The position numbers and the translations under genes are program-made. Below are positions 33,479 through 41,373 of a stretch of 41,545 nt of DNA, one piece after another. The notes beneath the pieces were generated by a model that did not search any database, was not told the DNA's origin, and saw only the letters and a program-made list of their open reading frames with translations. This stretch comes from DATBVX01 sp035263105 (GTDB lineage Bacteria; Pseudomonadota; Gammaproteobacteria; Steroidobacterales; Steroidobacteraceae). Position 1 is the stretch's first letter. Each line of letters starts with the position of its first letter. The stretch is taken from assembly GCA_035263105.1 (NCBI GenBank), contig DATFRO010000069.1, positions 1-41,545 of the forward strand, given 5' to 3'.

Positions 33479-34015
33479 TCACTTCTTCTTGGCTTCCTTC
33501 AACGTGATCTGCTCGCCGTGGTAGCGCACGCCCTTGCCCTTGTAGGGCTCCGGCGGACGAAACCCGCGGATCTCGGCGGCCACCTGGCCGACCTTCTGCC
33601 GGTCGATGCCCTTGATCAGGATCTCGGTCTGGCTCGGCGTCTCGATCGTGATGCCCTCGGGAATCGCAAACGCGACCGGGTGTGAGAAGCCGAGCGTGAG
33701 ATTCAGCGTCTTGCCCTGCACGGCGGCGCGATAGCCGACGCCGACGAGCTCGAGCTTGCGGTCATAGCCCTTGGTCACGCCCGCGATCATGTTGGCGAGA
33801 TGCGCGCGGGTTGCGCCGGCGACGGCGTTGATGCCCTCGGCATCCTGCTGCGCCACCTTCACCACCAGCTTCTTCTCTTCCTGCTCGACCTTGATGCCGG
33901 GCTTGAGGGCGAGCGTCAGGCTCCCCTTCGCGCCTTTTACGGCGACCGAGGCCTCCGCCACAGTGGCGGTCACGCCCTGGGGCAGGTCGACGGGTTTTCT
34001 GGCAACACGAGACAT
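33479..34015 (-). CDS. rplF: 50S ribosomal protein L6
   Basis: A 178-residue protein starting MSRVARKPVDLPQGV, with the two repeated L6 domains and the C-terminal FRPPEPYKGKGVRYHGE motif. ATG 34015 gives the standard start; the longer frame would overlap rpsH. Confidence 0.98.
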   Translation of the reverse strand: MSRVARKPVDLPQGVTATVAEASVAVKGAKGSLTLALKPGIKVEQEEKKLVVKVAQQDAEGINAVAGATRAHLANMIAGVTKGYDRKLELVGVGYRAAVQGKTLNLTLGFSHPVAFAIPEGITIETPSQTEILIKGIDRQKVGQVAAEIRGFRPPEPYKGKGVRYHGEQITLKEAKKK

Positions 34016-34028
34016 GGCTACACCTGCA

Positions 34029-34424
34029 TCAGGAAACGATGCACAGCACTTCGCCGCCCTGGCCGGCAGCGCGCGCCTGCGCATCCGTCATCACACCTTG
34101 CGGCGTCGACACGATCACCGTGCCCATGCCGCCGAGAATCTTCGGCAGCTGCGTGCGGCCGCGATAGATGCGCAGCCCCGGACGGCTCACGCGCTCCAGG
34201 CGGTCGATCACCGGCCGGCCGTCGTGGTACTTGAGCTGCACGCTCAGCGTCGACTTGTTGCCATCGCGCGCGACGGCGAAGTCCGCAACGTACCCTTCGT
34301 CCTTCAGCACCTTGACCAGGGCCACCTTCAGCTTCGACGAAGCCAGCGACACGTCGGGCTTGCCGGCGCGCTGGCCGTTGCGAATGCGCGTGAGGAGATC
34401 GGCAATCGGGTCGGTCATGCTCAT
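34029..34424 (-). CDS. rpsH: 30S ribosomal protein S8
   Basis: A 131-residue 16S rRNA-binding protein; in E. coli it is the repressor of the spc operon. It shows MTDPIADLLTRIRNGQ and the closing GEVLCIVS. The first ATG (34424), with GAGGGG 8 bases upstream, is preferred over the one two codons later. Confidence 0.98.
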   Translation of the reverse strand: MSMTDPIADLLTRIRNGQRAGKPDVSLASSKLKVALVKVLKDEGYVADFAVARDGNKSTLSVQLKYHDGRPVIDRLERVSRPGLRIYRGRTQLPKILGGMGTVIVSTPQGVMTDAQARAAGQGGEVLCIVS

Positions 34425-34434
34425 GGATTGCCCC

Positions 34435-34740
34435 TCACCAGCTCGCCTTGCTCAGGCCCGGAATGTCGCCGCGCATCGCCGCCTCGCGCAGCTTGGTGCG
34501 CGACAGGCCGAACTTGCGATACACGCCACGCGAGCGCCCCGTGATCTGGCAGCGGTTGCGCTTGCGGATCGGGTTGGCATCGCGCGGCAGCGCCTGCAGC
34601 TTCGCCTGCGCAGCCGCGCGCTCTTCCGCGCCCGTCTTCGGGTCGCGAATCGTCTCCTTGAGCGCGGCACGCTTGGCCGCGTATTTCTTCACCGTCTTGG
34701 CGCGCCGCTTCTCGCGCTCGACCATGTTGGTCTTGGCCAT
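34435..34740 (-). CDS. rpsN: 30S ribosomal protein S14 (long, zinc-free form)
   Basis: A 101-residue S14, the same length as E. coli. The CxxC zinc motifs of the short form are absent: the sequence reads RCQITGRSRGVYRKFGLSR. It lies between rplE and rpsH as usual. Confidence 0.98.
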   Translation of the reverse strand: MAKTNMVEREKRRAKTVKKYAAKRAALKETIRDPKTGAEERAAAQAKLQALPRDANPIRKRNRCQITGRSRGVYRKFGLSRTKLREAAMRGDIPGLSKASW

Positions 34741-34748
34741 GCTTAACC

Positions 34749-35291
34749 TCAGCGTCGGAACGGAAAATTGAAGGCTTCGAGCAAGGCCTTGCCCTGCTTG
34801 TTGTCCTTCGCCGTAGTCGTGATCGTGATGTCCATGCCCCGGACCTGGTCGATCGCGTCGTAGGCGATCTCCGGGAAAATGATCTGTTCGCGCACACCCA
34901 GGCTGTAGCTGCCGCGGCCGTCGAAGGAACGCGGCGACAGTCCGCGGAAGTCGCGGATGCGCGGGATCGCGATGTTGATCAGGCGGTCCAGGAACTCGTA
35001 CATGCGCGCGCCGCGCAGTGTCACCTTGCAGCCGACCTGCTGACCGCCGCGCACCTTGAAGGACGCGACGGACTTGCGCGCCTTGGTGACGAGCGGCTTC
35101 TGGCCGGTGATCTTGGTGAGATCGCCGACCGCGTGGTCCATGACCTTCTTGTCGGCCACGGCTTCGCCCACGCCCATGTTGACCGTGATCTTGGTGATGC
35201 GCGGCACTTGCATCGTGTTCTTGAGCTCGAGCGTCTTGCGGAGCTCGGGCACGATGTTGTCGCGATACTGCGTGTGAAGTCTTGCTGCCAT
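34749..35291 (-). CDS. rplE: 50S ribosomal protein L5
   Basis: A 180-residue 5S rRNA-binding protein with KITVNMGVGEAVADKKV, KPLVTKARKSVASFKVR and GLSPRSFDGRGSYSLGVREQ. Confidence 0.98.
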   Translation of the reverse strand: MAARLHTQYRDNIVPELRKTLELKNTMQVPRITKITVNMGVGEAVADKKVMDHAVGDLTKITGQKPLVTKARKSVASFKVRGGQQVGCKVTLRGARMYEFLDRLINIAIPRIRDFRGLSPRSFDGRGSYSLGVREQIIFPEIAYDAIDQVRGMDITITTTAKDNKQGKALLEAFNFPFRR

Positions 35292-35298
35292 ATCTGCC

Positions 35299-35622
35299 TC
35301 AGGTATCGACGACTTCCTTGTTGGACTTGAAGAAGCGCACGCGCTTGCCGTCGGCCAGCATGCGCACGCCGACGCGATCGCCCTTCTTGGCGGCCGGGTT
35401 CCACAGCGCCACGTTCGAAATCTGCAGCGGCGCCTCGCGCTCGATGATGCCGCCCTGGTTGCGCGTCTTGCTCTGCGGGTTGCCGCGCTGGTGCTTCTTC
35501 ACCATGTTGACGTTCTCGACCAGCACGCGGCCGTCGTCGAGCACCTTGATGACGGCGCCACGCCGGCCCTTGTCGCGGCCCGCGATGACAACGACATCGT
35601 CACCCTTGCGAATCTTCTGCAT
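35299..35622 (-). CDS. rplX: 50S ribosomal protein L24
   Basis: A 107-residue assembly-initiator protein. The KOW motif is in KGDDVVVIAGRDKGRRGAVI; the end is RFFKSNKEVVDT. Confidence 0.98.
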   Translation of the reverse strand: MQKIRKGDDVVVIAGRDKGRRGAVIKVLDDGRVLVENVNMVKKHQRGNPQSKTRNQGGIIEREAPLQISNVALWNPAAKKGDRVGVRMLADGKRVRFFKSNKEVVDT

Positions 35623-35644
35623 GTCGGCTCTCTCGTTCCGGCGC

Positions 35645-36013
35645 TTACAACACTTCGGGCGCCAGCGAAATGATCTTCATGAACTGCGCAGTGCGCAGCT
35701 CGCGCGTGACCGGCCCGAAGATGCGCGTGCCGATCGGTTCCAGCTTGTTGGTGAGGAGCACCGCCGCGTTGCCGTCGAAGCGGATCAGCGAGCCGTCCGG
35801 CCGCCGCACGCCGCGTGTCGTGCGCACCACGACCGCGTCATACACCTCGCCCTTCTTCACCTTGCCGCGCGGGATCGCATCCTTGATGCTCACCTTGATC
35901 ACATCGCCCACCGTGGCGTAACGGCGGCGCGTGCCGCCCAGCACCTTGATGCACATCAGCGTGCGGGCGCCGCTGTTGTCGGCGGCATTGAGCATGGTTC
36001 GCATCTGAATCAT
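35645..36013 (-). CDS. rplN: 50S ribosomal protein L14
   Basis: A 122-residue protein with MIQMRTMLNAADNSGARTLM and an end that matches L14 (LRTAQFMKIISLAPEVL). In E. coli rplN opens the spc operon; here only 10 bases separate it from rpsQ, with no room for a separate promoter, so S10 and spc are probably read as one. Confidence 0.98.
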   Translation of the reverse strand: MIQMRTMLNAADNSGARTLMCIKVLGGTRRRYATVGDVIKVSIKDAIPRGKVKKGEVYDAVVVRTTRGVRRPDGSLIRFDGNAAVLLTNKLEPIGTRIFGPVTRELRTAQFMKIISLAPEVL

Positions 36014-36023
36014 GGCTCGCTCC

Positions 36024-36305
36024 TCAACGTGCGTCGGCGCGTTCCAGGACGCGCACCAGCCGCCACGACTTGCGGCGCGACAGCGGCCGGCACTGCACGA
36101 TGGCGACCTTGTCGCCCTCGCGGCTCTCGCTCTTCTCGTCGTGCGCGAGGAGCCTGGTGGTCCGGCGCACGTACTTGCCGTACTTCGGATGCTTCACCAG
36201 CCGCTCGACTTCCACGGCGATGGTCTTGCTCATCTTGTTGCTGGTCACGCGCCCGGTGAGCGTGCGCTCGCCCTTCTGCGTGTCCTGCGCCTGGTTCTCG
36301 GTCAT
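36024..36305 (-). CDS. rpsQ: 30S ribosomal protein S17
   Basis: A 93-residue OB-fold protein with LTGRVTSNKMSKTIAVEVER and LSRRKSWRLVRVLERA. The N-terminus is about nine residues longer than in E. coli. Confidence 0.97.
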   Translation of the reverse strand: MTENQAQDTQKGERTLTGRVTSNKMSKTIAVEVERLVKHPKYGKYVRRTTRLLAHDEKSESREGDKVAIVQCRPLSRRKSWRLVRVLERADAR

Positions 36306-36311
36306 CAGCCT

Positions 36312-36539
36312 TTACCTCTTCGCCGCGGCCTTGGTCGCGGTCTGCCCCGCGCCGGCCTGCTTCTCGGCGAGCACGAACTTGAGCCGCGCGATGTTGCGGC
36401 GAACCTTGGTCCACTGGTCGTTCTTCGGCGGCTGACCGGTGGCGCGGGCCATGCGCAGGTTGAACTGCTCACGCCGCAGCTTCATCAGCTCTTCACGCAG
36501 CTCCGCCGGCTGCTTGCCGCGCAATTCTTTCGCGTTCAT
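36312..36539 (-). CDS. rpmC: 50S ribosomal protein L29
   Basis: A 75-residue protein near the exit tunnel. It begins MNAKELRGKQPAELREELMK and contains QFNLRMARATGQ, both typical of L29. A 12-residue Ala/Lys tail (TATKAAAKR at the end) makes it longer than E. coli L29 (63). Its ATG shares one base with the rplP stop (TGATG). Confidence 0.96.
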   Translation of the reverse strand: MNAKELRGKQPAELREELMKLRREQFNLRMARATGQPPKNDQWTKVRRNIARLKFVLAEKQAGAGQTATKAAAKR

Positions 36540-36952
36540 CAGCGCACCTGCCGTCGCACGAACATCGTGGAGACCGAAAGCTTCGCCGCCGCCAGGCGGA
36601 ACGCCTCGCGCGCGATATCCTCGGTCACGCCTTCCATCTCGATCAGCACCTTGCCGGGCTGCACACGGGCCACCCAGTACTCGACGTTGCCCTTGCCGCT
36701 GCCCATGCGCACCTCGAGCGGCTTCTGCGTCACCGGCACGTCCGGGAACACGCGCAGCCAGATCTGGCCGCCGCGCTTCACGTAACGCGACACGGCACGA
36801 CGCGCCGCCTCGATCTCGCGCGCCGTCATGCGGCCGCGGCTCGTCGCCTTGAGGCCGTACTCGCCGAACGCCACCGTGCTGCCGCGTTGTGCGTAGCCGG
36901 GATTGCGTCCCTTGAACTGCTTGCGGTACTTGGTCCGCTTCGGTTGCATCAT
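36539..36952 (-). CDS. rplP: 50S ribosomal protein L16
   Basis: A 137-residue protein that helps form the tRNA A-site region. MMQPKRTKYRKQFKGRNPGY and GRMTAREIEAARRAVSRYVK are diagnostic, as is the arginine region GGQIWLRVFPD. Confidence 0.98.
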   Translation of the reverse strand: MMQPKRTKYRKQFKGRNPGYAQRGSTVAFGEYGLKATSRGRMTAREIEAARRAVSRYVKRGGQIWLRVFPDVPVTQKPLEVRMGSGKGNVEYWVARVQPGKVLIEMEGVTEDIAREAFRLAAAKLSVSTMFVRRQVR

Positions 36953-36964
36953 GGCCGTCTATCC

Positions 36965-37681
36965 TCAGCTCGCCGTCGCCTCGGTCGCGGGCTTCTCCGC
37001 GGCCTTCTCGGCGCCCTCGGCCGGTTGTGCTTCCGCCTCGGTCTTGTCGAACACTTCGCCCTTGAAGATCCACACCTTCACGCCGATCACGCCGTAGGTG
37101 GTCTTCGCTTCCGACAACCCGTAGTCGATGTCCGCGCGGAACGTGTGCAGCGGGATGCGCCCCTCGCGGTACCACTCGGTACGCGCGATTTCCGCGCCGT
37201 TCAAGCGTCCGGAAACGCGCACCTTGATACCGAGCGCGCCGCTTCTCATGGTGTTGGTCACCGCGCGCTTCATGGCGCGGCGGAACATCACGCGCTTCAC
37301 GAGCTGCTGCGCAATGCTCTCGGCGACCAGCTTCGCATCGAGCTCGGGCTTGCGGATCTCGGCGATGTTGAGGCGCACGTCCTGCACCGGCATGCGCATC
37401 ATCTTCGCGACTTCGACCCGCAGCTTCTCGATGTCCTCGCCCTTCTTGCCGATCACGATGCCGGGGCGCGCGGTGTGAATCGTGATGTTGGCCTTCTTGG
37501 CGGCGCGCTCGATGTTGATGCGGCTCACCGAGGCATCGGTGAGCTTGCGGTGCAGGAGTTCGCGCACCAGGTGATCGGCGTACACGTGGCTCGGGAAGCC
37601 GCGCGTGCCCGCGAACCACTTCGAGCCCCAGTCCCGCGTGATGCCGAGACGGATGCCAACCGGATTGACTTTCTGACCCAT
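36965..37681 (-). CDS. rpsC: 30S ribosomal protein S3
   Basis: A 238-residue protein at the mRNA entry. It begins MGQKVNPVGIRLGITRDW; the KH domain carries RPGIVIGKKGEDIEKLR. The C-terminus ends in an Ala/Glu-rich tail (EGAEKAAEKPATEATAS). Confidence 0.98.
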   Translation of the reverse strand: MGQKVNPVGIRLGITRDWGSKWFAGTRGFPSHVYADHLVRELLHRKLTDASVSRINIERAAKKANITIHTARPGIVIGKKGEDIEKLRVEVAKMMRMPVQDVRLNIAEIRKPELDAKLVAESIAQQLVKRVMFRRAMKRAVTNTMRSGALGIKVRVSGRLNGAEIARTEWYREGRIPLHTFRADIDYGLSEAKTTYGVIGVKVWIFKGEVFDKTEAEAQPAEGAEKAAEKPATEATAS

Positions 37682-37693
37682 GAGTTTCTCGCT

Positions 37694-38035
37694 CTAGTCT
37701 TTCTTGCCGTCGCCGACTTCAACCAGGATGTGGCTGTTGCGCTTCAGGATGCGGTTGCCGCGGCCCTTGGCGCGCGCATGAAACCGCTTGAACATCGGCG
37801 CGGCATCGATCTCGATGCGCGCGACCTTCAGCGCATCGATATCGGCGCCCGAGTTGTGCTCCGCGTTCGCGATCGCCGACTCGAGCACCTTGCGCACCAG
37901 GCGCGCACCTTTCTTCGGCATGAAGCGCAGCGTCTGCAGCGCCACGCCGACCGGCTTGCCGCGCACCGTGTCCGCCACCAGCCGGCACTTCTGCGGGCTG
38001 ATGCGTGCATATTTCAGCTTGGCCTTGACCTGCAT
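37694..38035 (-). CDS. rplV: 50S ribosomal protein L22
   Basis: A 113-residue protein whose loop lines the exit tunnel and is a macrolide-resistance site (AKGRGNRILKRNSHILVEVG). It begins MQVKAKLKYARISPQKCRLV. Confidence 0.98.
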   Translation of the reverse strand: MQVKAKLKYARISPQKCRLVADTVRGKPVGVALQTLRFMPKKGARLVRKVLESAIANAEHNSGADIDALKVARIEIDAAPMFKRFHARAKGRGNRILKRNSHILVEVGDGKKD

Positions 38036-38036
38036 G

Positions 38037-38321
38037 TCATGCCTCCGCGGTCACGACTTTCTTGTCGCCCGAGTGCACCTTGAAGGTGCGCGTCGGCGCG
38101 AATTCGCCCAGCTTGTGTCCCACCATGTTCTCGGACACGAGCACTGGCACGTGCTGGCGGCCGTTGTGAACCGCGATCGTCAGGCCGACCATGTCGGGCA
38201 CGATCATCGAGCGGCGCGACCAGGTCTTGATCGGACGCCGGTCGTTCTTGGCGACCGCAACTCGCACCTTCGCCGCGAGGTGCAGATCGACGAACGGTCC
38301 TTTCTTCAGTGAACGTGGCAC
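38037..38321 (-). CDS. rpsS: 30S ribosomal protein S19
   Basis: A 94-residue protein starting at GTG 38321 (PRSLKKGPFVDLHL follows); AGGAG lies 7 bases upstream. The family motif HNGRQHVPVLVSENMVGHKL is present. Confidence 0.98.
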   Translation of the reverse strand: MPRSLKKGPFVDLHLAAKVRVAVAKNDRRPIKTWSRRSMIVPDMVGLTIAVHNGRQHVPVLVSENMVGHKLGEFAPTRTFKVHSGDKKVVTAEA

Positions 38322-38331
38322 TTGAAAGCTC

Positions 38332-39156
38332 CTACTTGCGCCGCTGCACGATCATGCTGTTCGTGCGCTTGTTGTGACGCGTCTTCTTGCCCTTGGTCTG
38401 CCAGCCCCACGGCGACACCGGGTGCGGGTTGCCCTGGCCGGACTTGCCTTCGCCGCCACCGTGCGGGTGATCGACGGGGTTCATGGCCGCGCCGCGCACC
38501 GTCGGGCGCACGCCGCGCCAGCGGATCGCGCCCGCCTTGCCGTAGCTGCGCAGGTTGTGCTCGTCGTTGCCGACTTCGCCGATGGTCGCGCGGCAATCGA
38601 CGTGCACCTTGCGGATCTCGCCGGACTTCAGGCGGATCGACGCATAGATGCCTTCGCGTGCCGTGTACTGCGCGGAGCTGCCGGCGCTGCGCGCGAGCTG
38701 CCCGCCCTTGCCCGGCTTCAACTCGATGTTGTGAATCGTCGAGCCGACCGGGATGTGGCGCAGCGCCATCGAATTCCCGGCCTTGATCGGCGAATCGGCG
38801 CCCGAGCGCAGTTCCTCACCCGCCTGGACACCCTTCGGCGCCAGGATGTAGCGACGCTCGCCGTCCTTGTAGAGCACGAGCGCGAGATACGCCGTGCGGT
38901 TCGGATCGTATTCGAGCCGCTCGACGGTGCCCGGAATGCCGTCCTTGTCGCGCTTGAAGTCGATGAGGCGGTACTTCTGGCGCGTGCCACCGCCAATGTG
39001 GCGCGTCGTGATGCGACCGACGTTGTTGCGCGCGCCGGTCTTGTTCTTGTGCGCGACCAGGCCCGCATGCGGCTCGCCCTTGTGCAGGTGCGAACGGTCC
39101 AGCTTCACCACGAACCGGGTGCCGGGCGAAGTCGGTTTGAGTTTGATCAGTGCCAT
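38332..39156 (-). CDS. rplB: 50S ribosomal protein L2
   Basis: A 274-residue protein near the peptidyl-transferase centre. It begins MALIKLKPTSPGTRFVV; the C-terminal NPVDHPHGGGEGKSGQGNP loop contains the conserved His linked to peptide-bond formation. Confidence 0.98.
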   Translation of the reverse strand: MALIKLKPTSPGTRFVVKLDRSHLHKGEPHAGLVAHKNKTGARNNVGRITTRHIGGGTRQKYRLIDFKRDKDGIPGTVERLEYDPNRTAYLALVLYKDGERRYILAPKGVQAGEELRSGADSPIKAGNSMALRHIPVGSTIHNIELKPGKGGQLARSAGSSAQYTAREGIYASIRLKSGEIRKVHVDCRATIGEVGNDEHNLRSYGKAGAIRWRGVRPTVRGAAMNPVDHPHGGGEGKSGQGNPHPVSPWGWQTKGKKTRHNKRTNSMIVQRRK

Positions 39157-39173
39157 CGCTTAAGTCCCCCGGT

Positions 39174-39485
39174 TCACGCCTTCGACCCGGTGAAGTCGAT
39201 CGTCTGGCCCGCGGCCAGGCGCACATAGGCCTTCTTGTATCCGGAGCGCTGGCCCTGGATCTGTCCGAAGCGGCGCTTCTTGCCTGGCTGGTTCAGCACC
39301 TGCACGGATTCGACCTTGACGTCGAACATCAGCTCGACCGCCTGCTTCACGTGCGTGCGCGTCGCGTCCTTGCGGACGCGGAACACGAACTGGTTGCCCT
39401 GCTCGGAGACGCGCGCGGCCTTTTCCGACACGTGCGGCGCCAGCAGGAGATTCGTCAGCTGTTCCCTGGTGCGCGTGGTCTTCAT
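39174..39485 (-). CDS. rplW: 50S ribosomal protein L23
   Basis: A 103-residue protein at the tunnel exit, docking site for trigger factor and SRP. It has LLAPHVSEKAAR and VELMFDVKVESVQVLNQPGK. Its ATG overlaps the rplD stop as ATGA. Confidence 0.98.
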   Translation of the reverse strand: MKTTRTREQLTNLLLAPHVSEKAARVSEQGNQFVFRVRKDATRTHVKQAVELMFDVKVESVQVLNQPGKKRRFGQIQGQRSGYKKAYVRLAAGQTIDFTGSKA

Positions 39486-40096
39486 GCGAGCCGCTCCTCG
39501 AGCATCTTGAGCGCGCCGACCGTCATCAGGACCTTCTCGTGACGCGCGAGGCTCACCGGATCGACAGCCGTTGCCGGCACCACGTCGACGCCTGGAAGGT
39601 TCCGCGATGCGAGGTGCAAGCGCTCGTCGAAAGCCTCGATCACGATCAGCACGTTCGGCAGCTCCAGCGACTTGAGCTTCTGCACCAGGAGCTTGGTCTT
39701 CGGTGCATCGAGCTCGAGCGACGGCGTGACCACCAGGCGTTCCTGGCGCACCAGCTCCGACAACATCGCGCGCATCGCGCCGCGATACATCTTGCGATTC
39801 AGTTTCTGGCGGAAGTCACGCGGGCGCGCCGCGAACGTCTTGCCGCCACCGATCCACAAGGGGCTGCGGATACTGCCCGCGCGCGCCTGACCGGTGCCCT
39901 TCTGGCTCCATGGCTTCTTGCCGCCGCCGCGCACTTCCGCGCGCGTCTTCTGCGCCTTGGTGCCGGCACGTTCACCGGCGAGATACGCGGTCACCACCTG
40001 GTGCACCAGCGCCTCGTTGAAGTCGCGACCGAACGTAGCGTCGGAAACCTGCACTTCAGAGCTGCCGGCGCTGCCATTGACGAGTTTGAGCTTCAT
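39482..40096 (-). CDS. rplD: 50S ribosomal protein L4
   Basis: A 204-residue tunnel protein; in E. coli it also represses its own S10 operon. It has the loop RGGGKKPWSQKGTGQARAGS and VSDATFGRDFNEALVHQVV. Of two near ATGs, 40096 has AAGAG 6 bases upstream and is preferred; 40102 would have that sequence touching it. Confidence 0.97.
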   Translation of the reverse strand: MKLKLVNGSAGSSEVQVSDATFGRDFNEALVHQVVTAYLAGERAGTKAQKTRAEVRGGGKKPWSQKGTGQARAGSIRSPLWIGGGKTFAARPRDFRQKLNRKMYRGAMRAMLSELVRQERLVVTPSLELDAPKTKLLVQKLKSLELPNVLIVIEAFDERLHLASRNLPGVDVVPATAVDPVSLARHEKVLMTVGALKMLEERLA

Positions 40097-40105
40097 GGGC
40101 ATCTC

Positions 40106-40786
40106 TTACTTCTTCGCCGGCGCGACGCGGACTCTGCGCGCCTGCGCCGCCGCCTTCACCGACGGCTTGACGATCACGTTGCCACCCTCCGCACCCGGGA
40201 CGGCGCCGCTGACGAGCAGGAGGTTGCGCTCCACGTCGACCTGCACCACGCGCAGGTTCTCGACGGTGCGACGGCGCACACCCATGTGACCCGACATGCG
40301 CTTGCCCGGGAACACGCGGCCCGGCGTCTGGCGCTGGCCGATGGAGCCCGGCACGCGATGCGCAAGCGATGCGCCGTGGCTCGCATAACCGCCCGCGAAG
40401 TTGTGGCGCTTCATGACGCCGGCGAAGCCCTTGCCGATGGTGGTGCCGGTGACATCCACGATCTGGCCGACCTTGAACTGGTCGACCTTGAGCTCGGCGC
40501 CGGCCTTGAGATCCGCGCCTTCCTTTTCCGAGAGGCGCATTTCCCACAGGCCACGGCCCGCGGCGACATTGGCTTTCGCGTAGTGGCCGGCGGCGGGTTT
40601 GTTGAGCAGAGACTGACGGCGCGTGCCGATGGTGACCTGCAGCGCGCGATAGCCATCGGATTCGGCGCTCTTCACCTGCGTAACGCGGTTCGGCAGCGCC
40701 TCGATGACCGTGACCGGCACGGTTTCGCCGGCGTCGGTAAACACACGGGTCATGCCGCACTTGCGGCCAACCAGACCGATGCTCAT
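40106..40786 (-). CDS. rplC: 50S ribosomal protein L3
   Basis: A 226-residue assembly-initiator protein. It shows MSIGLVGRKCGMTRVF and GSIGQRQTPGRVFPGKRMSG, which holds the Gln methylated by PrmB in E. coli. ATG 40786, with AGAGGA 6 bases upstream, is preferred over an ATG two codons earlier. It is the first gene after a near-consensus promoter. Confidence 0.97.
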   Translation of the reverse strand: MSIGLVGRKCGMTRVFTDAGETVPVTVIEALPNRVTQVKSAESDGYRALQVTIGTRRQSLLNKPAAGHYAKANVAAGRGLWEMRLSEKEGADLKAGAELKVDQFKVGQIVDVTGTTIGKGFAGVMKRHNFAGGYASHGASLAHRVPGSIGQRQTPGRVFPGKRMSGHMGVRRRTVENLRVVQVDVERNLLLVSGAVPGAEGGNVIVKPSVKAAAQARRVRVAPAKK

Positions 40787-40852
40787 TTGCATTCCTCTAG
40801 TGGCGCCCGCTGCGGTTGGCTGGCGCTCGGTTAATCCGGATGGTCCGGCGGC

Positions 40853-40874
40853 AAAAAAGGCGCTGAAACCGCCT
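40853..40874 (-). terminator. Attenuator-like hairpin in the rplC leader
   Basis: On the minus strand AGGCG-GTTTCAG-CGCCT is followed by TTTTT, about 70 bases before rplC and about 90 bases after the promoter. The stem is short (5 bp plus possible wobbles). It may be an L4-responsive attenuator like that of the E. coli S10 leader, but this is unproven. Confidence 0.45.
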
Positions 40875-40971
40875 CTCGGGCTGTTTCCGCGTCCGCGGAC
40901 ACGTTCGCTTGCTGTTCTATTTCGCTCCGCACCGGGCGTCTTGCGCCTGGGCGGGCCAAAAAGAGCCGCGA

Positions 40972-41000
40972 ATTATATGCAGTGCATTGCGGCCGATCAA
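40972..41000 (-). promoter_or_regulatory. Promoter between rpsJ and rplC
   Basis: On the minus strand TTGATC (40995-41000) and a perfect TATAAT (40972-40977) are exactly 17 bases apart, starting 31 bases after the rpsJ stop. Transcription would begin near 40965 and read rplC and all genes downstream. The -35 lies within the right half of a hairpin that covers 40991-41024. Confidence 0.8.
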
Positions 41001-41030
41001 CCCCAAGTCGGGGTTTCGCCGGCCTTTTTT
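40991..41030 (+). terminator. Terminator-shaped hairpin reading away from the operon
   Basis: GGCCG/CGGCC and AACCCC/GGGGTT form a two-part stem with a 5-base loop, followed on the plus strand by TTTTTT. As a terminator it faces opposite to rpsJ and rplC. It could stop antisense RNA coming from the operon; on the minus strand it is a hairpin without a U-run just after the rpsJ stop. Confidence 0.5.
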
Positions 41031-41031
41031 C

Positions 41032-41343
41032 TCAGTTCAGCTTGATCTGGACGTCCACGCCCGCCGGCAGCTCCAGCTTCATGAGGGCGTCCACGGTCTT
41101 GTCCGTGGGGTTCAGGATGTCCATCAGTCGCTTGTGGGTCCTGAGCTCGTACTGGTCGCGCGCGTCCTTGTCGGCGTGCGGCGAGATCAGGACCGTAAAA
41201 CGCTCCATCTTGGTGGGCAGCGGCACCGGGCCACGGACCGTGGCGCCCGTGCGCTTGGCCGTGTCGACGATTTCGCGTGCCGAGTTGTCGATCAGCCTGT
41301 GGTCAAAGGCCTTCAAGCGGATACGGATGTTCTGGTTAGCCAT
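41032..41343 (-). CDS. rpsJ: 30S ribosomal protein S10 (NusE)
   Basis: A 103-residue protein, the same length as in E. coli, that also acts as NusE in transcription antitermination. It begins MANQNIRIRLKAFDHRLIDN and has TGATVRGPVPLPTKMERFTV. It is 30 bases after tuf and is separated from rplC by 245 bases that contain a promoter and hairpins, so it probably belongs to the tuf transcript. Confidence 0.98.
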   Translation of the reverse strand: MANQNIRIRLKAFDHRLIDNSAREIVDTAKRTGATVRGPVPLPTKMERFTVLISPHADKDARDQYELRTHKRLMDILNPTDKTVDALMKLELPAGVDVQIKLN

Positions 41344-41373
41344 GAATTTGTCCTGCTCTCGACACGCGCTCTG

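Noticed and set aside
36006..36023. A separate spc promoter before rplN
   Set aside because: Only 10 bases lie between rpsQ and rplN, and no -35/-10 pair is seen in the end of rpsQ.
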